NCBI RefSeq assembly: GCF_003589595.1 | Contig: NW_020654810.1 | Span: 17,572,594 to 17,636,593, forward strand | Source: Hyposmocoma kahamanoa | Taxonomy: Eukaryota; Arthropoda; Insecta; Lepidoptera; Cosmopterigidae | Length of the DNA: 64,000 nt | Reading direction: 5' to 3' | Shown: positions 54,529 to 64,000 of the stretch, piece by piece | How the letters are laid out: every line of letters begins with the position of its first letter | Numbering within the stretch: the stretch's first letter is position 1 | Made by a program: the position numbers and the translations under genes | The notes under the pieces: generated by a model | What the model was told of the DNA's origin: nothing | Seen by the model: only the letters and a program-made list of their open reading frames with translations | Databases searched by the model: none

Positions 54529-54944
54529 CATCATCAACCCATTAATACGTCCCACTGCTGGGCATGGGTATCTTCTCAGACGAAAATTTGGGTAATACTG
54601 ACTGTGTGTGCGTGCTGGGGACTTCACACGTTTTCCGAGGGTAGTGAACCTTCTTCGACGTGCAAGTTTCATAACGATGTTTTCGTTCACCGAAAAGCTC
54701 ATGGTAAATTTCAAATTAAATTTAATATAATTCAATTATTTTTAATTTAATTTAAATTCTTTTTAATTTAATTCAATTATTTTTATTTTATTTTTATTAT
54801 TTTTAATTAAATTAAATTTAATTCAATTTAATATCTTTAATTAAATTTAATTTAATTTCGCCCATAAATTCTGAGAAACTCAGAGGTTCGAACCCGCGGC
54901 CTCTACTTGAGAGGCGGCCGGTCAAACCATTGGACCACCATGGC
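54529..54944 (-). repeat. tRNA-derived SINE, family 1, with internal AT expansion
   Basis: Read on the minus strand it starts with GCCATGGTGGTCCAATGG, has a box B GGTTCGAACC and ends near CCCAGCAGTGGGACG. Between head and body (about 54715-54860) lies roughly 145 bp of simple AATTTAATT-type sequence that is absent from the two other copies. Confidence 0.8.
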
Positions 54945-55218
54945 GAATAGAACACCCAAAATACTGAATCGTCATATTCCTAAGAACAATAACCTTCTTA
55001 GTCAGTTCTTGGTTCTTAGTCATATTGTAATAAATATAAAAGGTGTGCCACGTCTGCACAAAAGAATCAAAGAACTTATCTGGTTTTAAATTAACAGCCG
55101 TTTCAAAAGAGAAAAACATTTGTACCATAGACTGCACCCAATGACGAATATAATAATTGATGTTCATGACTGCATCGAGTTTCCTCTATCAAAATAGGCT
55201 AAATAAATTCAAAATTGC

Positions 55219-58200
55219 TTACGTAAAAGTAAATATACTAACATTTAATGAAATATGCTTATCTGGTAACAGCAAAGAAATCTGGTCGAATTCGTTCTTT
55301 GAAATATAAGAGCTCAAGTCCTTGACACTTAATATGTCGTCGACCGGCCACTTTAAGAAAATGGCATAAATAGCTACAATAGAATCATTTTTATTGGGAA
55401 TATTCGACAGTCTGAAAGTATCGTAGCGTTCCTTTTTGCATGTGTACCAAACGTCCAAATTTAAGGTATCTCTCTGATAGAACCAGGCCGAGGTATTATA
55501 AATTGCTTCACCATTGATGAGCAGCCATTCACCCAACTGCAGAAGTCGTTCTTGGAAAATAGGTACTATAATTCCCTCTTTCGTTGGTCCGACGTTAATT
55601 AATACATTTCCTTTAAAATAGCATTTAAATATGAATCATTTAAATTTTCTCGATTTTCACACAATATTTTAGTTTGATACCACTTGAATTTAATACGACG
55701 TTATGAAACATCGAGGTACATAAAATATTACATAGATTTAATCCGGATATTAAATTAAAATAATTTAAAAATGATATGATGTGATATGATATGGACACGT
55801 TGATTTCCCGATTTATTTAAATATTCGTAACAAATTATTTTATATGATTAAATAAATATATATTTTTTTAATCGACAAAATCAATAAGATATACAGATTT
55901 CATGAACAAATACCATTGTGTCGGTCACAAAGCCTTTTTTGGTCTAAACAGTAGAACAATACTATAACCGATTCTGTATTGAAAGTGGAATATTATTTGG
56001 TGTTATATTTCAGAAATTGTGCCTTTTAGTAAAAGACTAAACTCTTACCACCGCAGCTTACAGTAGACACGACGTTTTCAATCAATTCTTCAATGCTCAA
56101 AACATCTGCGATCGTCATATCACTCCTATAACCCCAAGAATATCTGTCAAGTGTGAAAGCATTCTCCCATTTGTGAAACATTAAGGCATCTGTTGAAAAT
56201 AACAAATTGCAGGTTTTTACTAAACCTTTTACACACCAAACTAGTGCAATATACGTTACAAAACCTGAATCAAAATTATTCCAATTTTAGCATTTTTATA
56301 TAAATTTCCTTCTTGATANNNNNNNNNNATAACACAACGCTTTCTCACTACACTGTTCGGCATTAGGTCATTAACTAAAACCGCTCATATTGAACAGTTA
56401 TATACCTTTTATTACACGCTAATGGTATTTTCGTTAAGTTTGTCTAAGATTAATCACTATTGAAACTTACAACTCAAATTATTAACTATAAGGACACTTA
56501 CGAGGGTTATATCTGTCGTCACAAGTGTAAAAATCGCCATGGCCGCACCGTGAGGTTTTGCACCAGCGGTCATTAACAACTATTTCATCCTTAACAGGGC
56601 TTTTATTATAGAGCCAAGTAAGAAGTTCTGTTGCTTTCCAATACCTACAACATGCTTCCCACTCTCCATCTAGCCATAACACAGATGGTTTATAGTCCCT
56701 GATTAATTGTTTAATATCTTTCCATACCAGTTTGTCAACGTAAGTGGTATTTAGGAAAAGTTCGTCTTTGTCTTTCAAATACATCTCGTTGTGCCATTCG
56801 AGCAAAGAGTAATATGCACCAAATTTCATGTTGTATTTTCGAATTGACTGTGAAAGTTCGTTTACGATATCTTTCTTAGGTCCAGTTTCCACCGAATTCC
56901 AACCGGGAGCCCCTGATTTTGATGGAAATAAAGCGAAGCCTTCGTGATGCTTAGTAGTGAAAACGACATATCTGAAATTTTGTCATAATTTCGCTATACA
57001 ATTTGAATTTACACAGTTCTTATAGTAAATATTATTATATTAGGTATTGAGTTGAATATGTAGATCCCAGCGTGATGTTTATGGTAATTTCCTAAAGACA
57101 CCATATCAAACAGGAAATCCATAGTACATACATTGACCATAGGCACTACACGATCTCAAAATAAATCTGACCTGGAATCGTTCGGTTGGATATCGTTCTC
57201 GAATCGAAGGGCGCTTTCGAAGCTATTCAGAACATTCGAGTTATACGTCCGATTTGGATTCGGATACGATATCATTATCCAACAGCGTTTACGGAGTTAG
57301 TCGGTGAAATAGATTATAAGAAAAATGAAAATCCTTGCATATACATTTTTAAGACTTTAAAGTCCTAAAATAGTGACATTTGACATTTTGAGAATCTGGC
57401 ATTTTGCTAATCTGGCATTCTCCGAACCTGTCATTTTACGAATCTGGCATTTTGTGAATCTGTCATTCTGCCTGTTTGGCATTTTGCGTTTCTTGCATAA
57501 TGCGTCAAAACGTAATAAATTGTAACTTAATCCAGACTTTATTTAAAATAATAAGAGATTTCCATATTACATTCTTGCTTTGTAGACAATAGGACATTCG
57601 GTAACATTAATTCGATAACTGTGTTCTGAATAACGTTTGTAGCCTTTGCCGGTCGAGAAGTTCGAGTTCGAGTTCGAGTTAATCATACGGGTGTGACGTC
57701 ATTTTGGTTCGGTTACAAATATTACAGTTTGACGTTCGATTCGGTTGTTGTGCATAAAAATTAAAAGAAGTCGTACGATATCAAATCGAATCGGTCGGCA
57801 ACGTAGTTATCGTAAGGTTCTGCAGGGTTATGTAACGATCTCTCAGGACTATTATTATTAATACCATAAACAACAATTTGGTTCCACGACTTTTTAAAAA
57901 GACCAGCCTCTAAAGTCATTCACCCCTAGATTGCCACCCTTAGACGTGGAAGATGTTCTTCAAATTTAAATGGGACCATTACTGAGGTGGGTACCTCAGT
58001 AATGGTCTCAAACCTCTTTAAAAAAAAAAAATAAGCAACGAAATCGGTTCACAAATGCGGAGTTATCGCGTAACATACATACAAAAAATGAGGACCTCCT
58101 TTTAAGTCGGTTAAAAATTACTTTTGTTGTACTATCTGATACTTTTAGATCTGTATTCAGTGGTAAGGCAAGGTCAAATGTGCAAGCATTCTCTACGATG

Positions 58201-60743
58201 ACTCCCACCTCCGCCACAGAGTTATTGCGTTTAAATGTATTTATTTTTGGATGACAAATCTCATTAATTATTAAAAGATGCTATTTATATGCTACTGCAT
58301 AACTGCTAAATAAGCTTGAACGATTGCAAAATCTATGTGAAAGGTTCATCTTTGTCCTTCGTAAATAATGATCTCAAACTATCACAGTCAGCTCAAGTGG
58401 CTTCCAATTCGTCTCCGCAGGAATTTGCATATCGTCTCTCTTCTTTACAACATTCTCCATAATCCCTTGTTTCCTAGGTATCTGAAAGAGCGTTTCAGCT
58501 TTTTAAGATCCCAGGATAAGCCTTCGTTAAATCCCAGTTATCTTTTCCATCATTCAATTTTCGGTTTTTGTTTTCACTCCTGTACTGTTCATGCGGTCGG
58601 ACTTTGGAACGCACTTCCCATTACTGTACATGATAGTGAATCCTTAACTATCTTTAAAACGCGAGTCAAGGTGCACTATTTATCCTCTATTCCATCCATT
58701 TTATTGATTTCATAATATGAAATATGAATTTATCTAAGTATTTATATAGTCTGTAGTAATTTAATATTTTTACTATTTTTTTAAAATTATTTTGTTACAT
58801 AATTTAATTTTAGGTTTTCTTGTGCACGTAAACCCATTATTGTAATTATTGTGTCTTGTATTTTGGTCTGCAGGAAGAAATTTCTTATATGTAGAAAGAA
58901 GCAGTATATTTGTTTATGTTTTCCGTTTTACTACATGTGATTAGTGTTTTCCTGTACAATAAATAATTAAATAAATAAAGTTGTGGAACAAACGTTGTTG
59001 TTTGTGATGTTAGTAATATAGTCATGCGAGGTTGCTAGTATTTTACAAATACAGTTGAGCCGTTCCCTATCGTGGTAAAAACTATTAAATAATAAAAATC
59101 TAAACAAGTTATAAAGAAAAGTGAAAACAAACTTTGCTCCAGCTTTGGAAAAAAGTTCTGCCCAAAAGTCAGGTTCGAAGGATTCGGCTTTGAACAACGA
59201 TGCAAAATTTTCATATTGAAAATCACTAGAGTAGTTATTCTTCATAAAGTCTATCATGTCAGTGTTACCTGGAACATGGACAATTATACACAATTCGTGA
59301 ATATCAAATGAAAATCATAAAATAATACGAATTATACTTATATATTATATTAGATATATAGCCCTTTTTATACAATAGTGTATTAAATTAAGTATGTTTT
59401 TTTTACAATCGATGAAAAACGAAACTTAATTCCCGTGAGTTATTTTTGAAATTTATGAATAGGTTAAAGTTTTGTTTACACAACTACATTTCCTACTTCG
59501 TAAATATATTTAGAAATAAAAGGGAAAAAATCATTTCATATTTTTGAGTAAGGACTGTTTTCTCCAGAACTAGCTCAGAAAAAGTTTGACTCATTTTGAG
59601 TTAAGTAGATATCTTTTAATTGTTTCTTACAATATATTAACGACGGTTTTATTGAATAAAAGTTTACGTTCAGTAGTAACATAATTTTGAATTTCACGTA
59701 TTTTGAGATACAACACAGTAATAACAGGACGATATTTGAAATTTGATAACTCTCTTGATATATCAAATAAATATATCATTGAAAAGTTTTTTTGGGGCCT
59801 TAATAGTCTTATTCGAGGGTGAGAGTCCAATTTTTAGATCAATTCTTGCTCATAGTATACTAAATATTAAACGTTATTTACTCAAGTATCATCACTTAAT
59901 TGCACAAGAGTCGACTAACTTGAATGCTTCATTAATGCTGTCTCAAGTTTTGCCTCGATACAGTAAAAGACAGTATTAAGTGTCTAGATATACTACCTCA
60001 AATGGCTTTGGTTGATTCCGTATAACAGCGAAAGTGTTGAATCAATAACTTTGGAAAAAATAAAGCATATGCTAAAGTATATGCTGATTATTAATATTAT
60101 TATTACTATATGGTGTGAAAACAACACGATTTCTAAAAGTTTTCACAATGGAAAAAAAACACAAACTTACTTCGAAATTTTACAAGAAAACCGTTGTATT
60201 CAATAGGTACTTTATATATACCAATGATTTCTTTTTTATATCAACCAAATTAAATAGCACTAATAATAAATTCTGAAATAAAGCCAACGGCCCCGCCGCT
60301 CGACCTAAGCAAAATGAACCGTATTAGTACGGGATAAATTCGAATTCGAGCTAATGACTCTTAAAGTTAAGGTGTATGCCTAAAAAAACCTTTTAGCAAT
60401 TTTCTCTGTATCTCTGCCTCACTAGAACTACGTACATAATGACAAGAAAATTGGTTCCAAATACTAGAGTGCCCTGAAGGCAGAATACGTAGGATCCCAA
60501 ATCCTATTGTAATAATAACATTCATAATCGTATATAATGATATTATTTACCGTTGTCCAACATACTCCAGAGCCATTCCCCTTTAGCTGGTACAGAATAC
60601 AATCCCCAATGGATAAAAATGCCAATTTTTCCGACGTCGTACCACAACGGTAGAGGACGGGAATCTAAATGTTCCCATTTCGAAGCATACGGTCTGTTTT
60701 CAGCGAAAACTCTGAGAACCATGCTTAAAAGTATTGTCCACAT
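55219..60743 (-). CDS. Alpha-L-fucosidase, tandem copy D (GH29, 5 exons)
   Basis: Fourth intact paralogue, separated from C by 22 kb of transposons. Exons in coding order: 60743-60551, 59268-59133, 56971-56502, 56189-56049, 55610-55219; 444 codons including stop (443 aa). [14 protein letters not shown] is signal-like. Exon 3 opens with FTTKHHEGF, the variant seen in human FUCA1; Asp211 in LWLDGEW is the predicted nucleophile, Asp262 lies in TCDDRY and Glu275 in FHKWE. Exon 1 is shortened at VPAKGEWLW where the other three read [10 protein letters not shown] or [10 protein letters not shown], and the following residues (SMLDNG) do not match the aromatic run of A-C. In exon 5 the usual AIYDTSPW is AIYNTSAW. 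An N gap (56319-56328) lies in intron 3 and does not touch an exon. Exon 2 again uses the GTTTG donor. Confidence 0.88.
56319..56328. other. Assembly gap (10 N) in intron 3 of fucosidase D
   Basis: A run of ten Ns between exon 4 (56049-56189) and exon 3 (56502-56971). No exon is affected. Confidence 1.
57382..57504 (+). repeat. 16-bp minisatellite, about seven and a half units
   Basis: Units of the form GCATTTTGCGAATCTG follow each other with exact 16-bp spacing from 57399 to 57494, with degenerate copies at both ends. It lies in intron 2 of fucosidase D. Confidence 0.9.
57893..58117 (-). repeat. MITE-like repeat, AACCGAC family
   Basis: On the minus strand: TTAACCGACTTAAAAGGAGG, GTTACGCGATAACTCCGC, TTTAAATTTGAAGAACATC and GGGGTGAATGAC. 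It lies in intron 2 of fucosidase D. Confidence 0.75.
58270..58980 (+). mobile_element. CR1-like LINE, 3' fragment (same family as 61136-62108)
   Basis: Broken frame with [38 protein letters not shown] and [19 protein letters not shown], ending in TTTTCCTGTACAATAAATAA. It lies in intron 2 of fucosidase D, opposite to the gene. Confidence 0.8.
59985..60355. repeat. Dispersed repeat, copy 2 of 2
   Basis: Same order of blocks as 11400-11800: GTTGAATCAATAACTTTGG, TTCGAAATTTTACAAGAAA, AAGCAAAATGAACCGTATTA. It lies in intron 1 of fucosidase D, a non-equivalent intron, so it moved independently of the gene duplication. Confidence 0.75.
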
Positions 60744-60915
60744 GATGAATCTGCAAAAAGATCAAGATTTTTCTTGTACTACTACTTATCATCAACCAAC
60801 TATTATTACATCAGGATTATTATTAGGTCTAACGCGGGCCTAATGCAAGGGGCCTACCACAACCTCTTAAAACAATATTACTTTAACTTTACATTGACTT
60901 TTCGTACCATGACGC

Positions 60916-62182
60916 TATTGACTTACAATTATATGGACGTCGGGTCCGCGCTAAAAAGTGTCCGAACTTATAGGGCGTTAAAATCGTATACATAGCGTCA
61001 TTCACGCTTTAGTCTTCGTTTGTTCGACTGACAGCGAAGCAAGCAAAGTTAGACAGTACTGCGATGACATTACAATTTAAATTCAACGTTTTAGCTTTTT
61101 CATATACCTTTACATGTCATTACGTTTAAATAGGTGACTGTGACTGCACTGTTGAAGGTAACAGATGATATTCGCCTCGCAATGGACAATGGTCTTCTCA
61201 CTTTGCTTATACTTCTGGACTTCAGCAGTGTGGTGTTCTTTCCCCTCTCCTTTTCTCTGTTTTCATCAATTCTGTCACTTTTGTGCTGTCTTCAAACTTT
61301 CATCTCTATGCTGAAGATTTGCAGCTATACCGCAGTTTTAAAGCGTCTGTGCGATATGTTTAGTCCAAACACTTATTTTGCCCTTCTTAGACTATGCTGA
61401 TTCCTGCTATTTGGATGCTACTGAAGAACTGCTAAATAAGCTTGAACGACTGCAAAACCTACGTATAAGGTTCATCTTTGGGCTTCGTAAATATGACCGA
61501 ATTTCACATTTCCGCAGGCAGCTCAAATGGCTTCCCATCCGTCTCCGCAGGAATTTGCATATTGTCTCCATTCTTTACAATATTTTACATAACCCTGTGT
61601 CTCCCGGGTACCTGAAAGAGCGTTTCAACTTCCTTAGGTCCCAGGATAAACCCTGTCGCTCTCTTGTTAGGTCCCAGTTATCTTTTCCATGCTTCAATTC
61701 CGGTTTCTATTCTCACTCCTTCACTGTTCATGCGGTCAGACTTTGAAATGCACTTCCTATTACTGATCACGAAAGTAAATCGTTAGCTATTTTTAAAGTG
61801 AGAGTTAAAGAGCATTATTTATCTACTATTCCATCCATATCTTAGGTATTATATTATAAAATATGTATTTATCTAAGTATTTATGTAATTTATAACAATT
61901 TAATATTTTTATATTATTTTTATTTTTTTTTTCCTTGTTTTGTTGTGCACATATGCCCTTTCTTTTAGTTATAGTGTCCTGTATTTAGGTCTGCGGAGAG
62001 AAATTTCTATTAGAAATAAGCAGAACCTTTTGTTTTTAATTTCGCTCGTATTCTTTGTGACTTGTTGTATTTTTCCTGTACAATAAACTATTAAATAAAT
62101 AAATAAATAAATAGGTTGACTTGGGACATTTTTTTCGTGATTTTTGTATTAGACCCATCGTCCATTTATTTGTAGGTCAATG
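60916..62182. mobile_element. hAT-like MITE interrupted by a LINE
   Basis: CATGACGC flanks the element at 60908-60915 and 62183-62190, a perfect 8-bp duplication. The ends TATTGACTTACAA and TTTGTAGGTCAATG are imperfect inverted repeats. The outer parts match the copy at 45656-45941 closely, including ACGTCGGGTCCGCGCTAAAA. Confidence 0.85.
61136..62108 (+). mobile_element. CR1-like LINE fragment nested in a hAT-like MITE
   Basis: AAATAGGT occurs at 61128-61135 and 62109-62116, the probable target duplication. The RT is reduced: a palm start (LLILLDFSS), a catalytic motif mutated to YAEDLQLY, then [20 protein letters not shown] and [19 protein letters not shown] with frame breaks. It ends AATAAACTATTAAATAAATA. 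Internally deleted dead copy. Confidence 0.85.
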
Positions 62183-62190
62183 CATGACGC

Positions 62191-62861
62191 GCTTAAAGTA
62201 AGCTTCTTATAATGTTAAAGCTACAATGTTTTATTTGCAGCTTTGTGACTATTCATTCAATTAATTCGTACTATGACGTGACTTTAACATTAAAGTAATA
62301 TTTTTCTTATGTCAAATTTAGCAATCTTAAAATAGTTACATGGATGCAATGAAAATAATATTATTTTCAGTTTGCTGTTTGCTGACATGTTCATAGCGAA
62401 GCTTCGCCATTATAGTTAGCGATGAATGTATGCAGAATGGCATGTTCTGATTTGAAATATGCAGTACAACGCAGCGTCACAATGCAACGCTGACGCAACG
62501 CATCGTGTGGCATCGCTCTAAGATATCAGAAAATTTTTCTAGTAATATAATCAATAACCATTCAATTCAACTTCACATATTTTAAAAGCAAGTGTAAAAA
62601 CTTACCAATTTTTATTAATAAGGCCACAACACATTCAACACTGGTGTTACTCTGTATGGTTATAAATGTATGATATTCTACCTATCTGTCCGCAGAAAAC
62701 AATGTGAAGTATCGCATTATTGAGGTAGGTAATTTTAAGCAATTGTTAAATTTTCAATGTATACTATTAATACAAAATTTAAATAGCAAAAATTTTGATT
62801 GTGACAATAGGCTGCGTATAAAAATTATGTCCATGATGTGTCCATGTGAAAGTTTCTTTGT
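62191..62861. other. Upstream of cluster: nothing recognised
   Basis: A block at 62440-62520 rich in CAACGC words looks like a decayed repeat. No frame longer than 67 codons. Confidence 0.4.
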
Positions 62862-63130
62862 CCAGGGGAGTACTGCCACCTTACCTATTTCTGTCGCCAA
62901 GCAGTAATATGAGCATTAATACGGTCAGGTTTTGAAGAGTAAGGGTGCTGGTGAAAATACAGGCATCTAGGACTTGTCAACTTATGTCTCAGGATGACGG
63001 GAGCAGTGTGAGTGCCCTTTAGATCTTTAAAGATCTGAGTGGCAATGGAACTGTGATGGACAGGCGTGAAACTTACCATCAGGGGCACGACTTGTTCATC
63101 CCGTTACTTGATATTAAAAAAATATATATA
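62862..63130 (+). repeat. Interspersed repeat (SINE-like), family 3
   Basis: Matches the copy at 29887-30178 across its length: GTACTGCCACCTTACC, CCAAGCAGTAATATGAGC, TTATGTCTCAGGATGACGGG, ACTTGTTCATCCCGTTAC, then an A-rich end. Confidence 0.75.
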
Positions 63131-63504
63131 TTAAACAGTCAAAAACCAAACAGTCAATCGAAATAATTTTATTTGGAAGTTCTGTAAATTCAATACCTAC
63201 GTTTGTTAATACTTGGCCAGAGAAAAGGAAATTTGAAAATAATAAACGAAATATGAACTTTACATTTTAGACATCTTAACACAAATTTAAAAAATTCCAA
63301 AATAGAAACATTACAGAGTAGCAAAAAACTTAGCAGCTCAAATATCTACCAAAAGGGCGGACTACCGGCGTTTCAGCAAGAAAATAGTATTTTAGGTTAC
63401 CTATCAGCGGTCCGAAATGACATTTTCCAGAAATAACGTTTGCTCGATTTTTCATAACCTCGGAAGTAAGTTTGAGAGGAAAATGTTTTTTCTTTTAAAC
63501 CTTT

Positions 63505-63690
63505 TTTTATTATTGTGAGGAAAATGCATTACGCATTCCCCGCCGCTGGAAGACGGCGGGGATGTATGGGACTCGATCCTGGAGACTATGTCGATCCCCG
63601 GGAGCATACCCACTAAACAACTCACAATGCTCCTCTTCCCACCGTGGTGCCGGAGAACGTCATGACGACGAATCCCCAGCACCTTAATCT
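63505..63690 (+). mobile_element. R1-like LINE 3' UTR fragment
   Basis: Matches 4060-4200: ATGCATTACGCATTCCCCGC, GACTATGTCGATCCCCGGGA and GCATACCCACTAAACAACTC. The part with the A-rich tail is missing. Confidence 0.8.
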
Positions 63691-64000
63691 AACCTAACCG
63701 AACCTATTAGTGTGTTTGCGATAAACATGCAACATATCCCGATTGGCTAGCTCGAGTTCGAAACAATTGACGGGTGTCGTCAATGGGTGTCATCAACTGT
63801 TTCACTTCAAATCGACCAGTATGGACGAATATTGCAAAATTACATATTTAATTACCGATGAAATTTGATTCCGTTTGTTTTGTAATTAGATGTTTTGCTG
63901 TTTTTCCCACACCATCGAATAGAACGGCATGGCATTGTTAGAGACATTATCTTTATTACAATAAATACAGTATATTTTTTTGGAATATACGGAGACGTAC

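Noticed and set aside
57382..57504. CRISPR-like array because of regular spacing.
   Set aside because: Units are contiguous 16-bp tandem repeats without spacers, in a eukaryotic intron.

Overview
The window looks like nuclear DNA of an insect, most likely a moth or butterfly. The supporting signs are AT-rich sequence with multi-exon genes, several tRNA-derived SINE families, RTE, Jockey, CR1-like and R1-like non-LTR retrotransposons with 3' ends of the type common in Lepidoptera, IS630/Tc1/mariner elements and many MITEs. The order-level assignment is an inference; no species can be named. Two runs of ten Ns (34259-34268 and 56319-56328) show it is a scaffolded draft assembly.

The only host genes I can support are four tandem copies of a secreted alpha-L-fucosidase (glycoside hydrolase family 29), all on the minus strand. 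Copy A spans 1141-12970, B 14996-21020, C 27449-33072 and D 55219-60743. Each has five coding exons with the same splice phases (1,2,1,1) and an exon 4 of exactly 141 bp. Each joins into one uninterrupted frame (440, 451, 467 and 443 aa) with a hydrophobic N-terminus, the HWG-x-YSVP motif, the KHH[DE]GF motif, the nucleophile Asp and the K[WF]E glutamate 64 residues after it. They therefore look like four functional or recently functional paralogues that have diverged in active-site surroundings and C-termini. Gene function as fucosidase is by family resemblance.

Almost everything else is mobile-element sequence. Intron 3 of copy A (2713-8307) holds an R1-like fragment nested in a Harbinger-like MITE, an RTE tail, an intact mariner and a SINE; intron 2 holds an intact Tc1-like element. 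The 22-kb gap between copies C and D (33.1-55.2 kb) holds an RTE tail, a chimeric LINE (35.7-39.7 kb), a hAT MITE, a DD41D IS630-type transposon with 522-bp inverted repeats (42.9-45.6 kb), a CR1-like LINE with an 866-codon frame (48.9-52.0 kb), SINEs, and palindromic repeats. Introns of copy D hold further LINE and MITE sequence, and a hAT-like MITE with a nested LINE lies just upstream of D.

The most unusual structures are (1) a family of long perfect palindromes with a shared core but different arms, (2) the DD41D element with apparently identical 522-bp terminal repeats and a single early stop codon, (3) the LINE-in-LINE chimera, and (4) the fucosidase cluster with altered catalytic neighbourhoods. 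A 202-bp duplication flanking an N gap is probably an assembly artefact.
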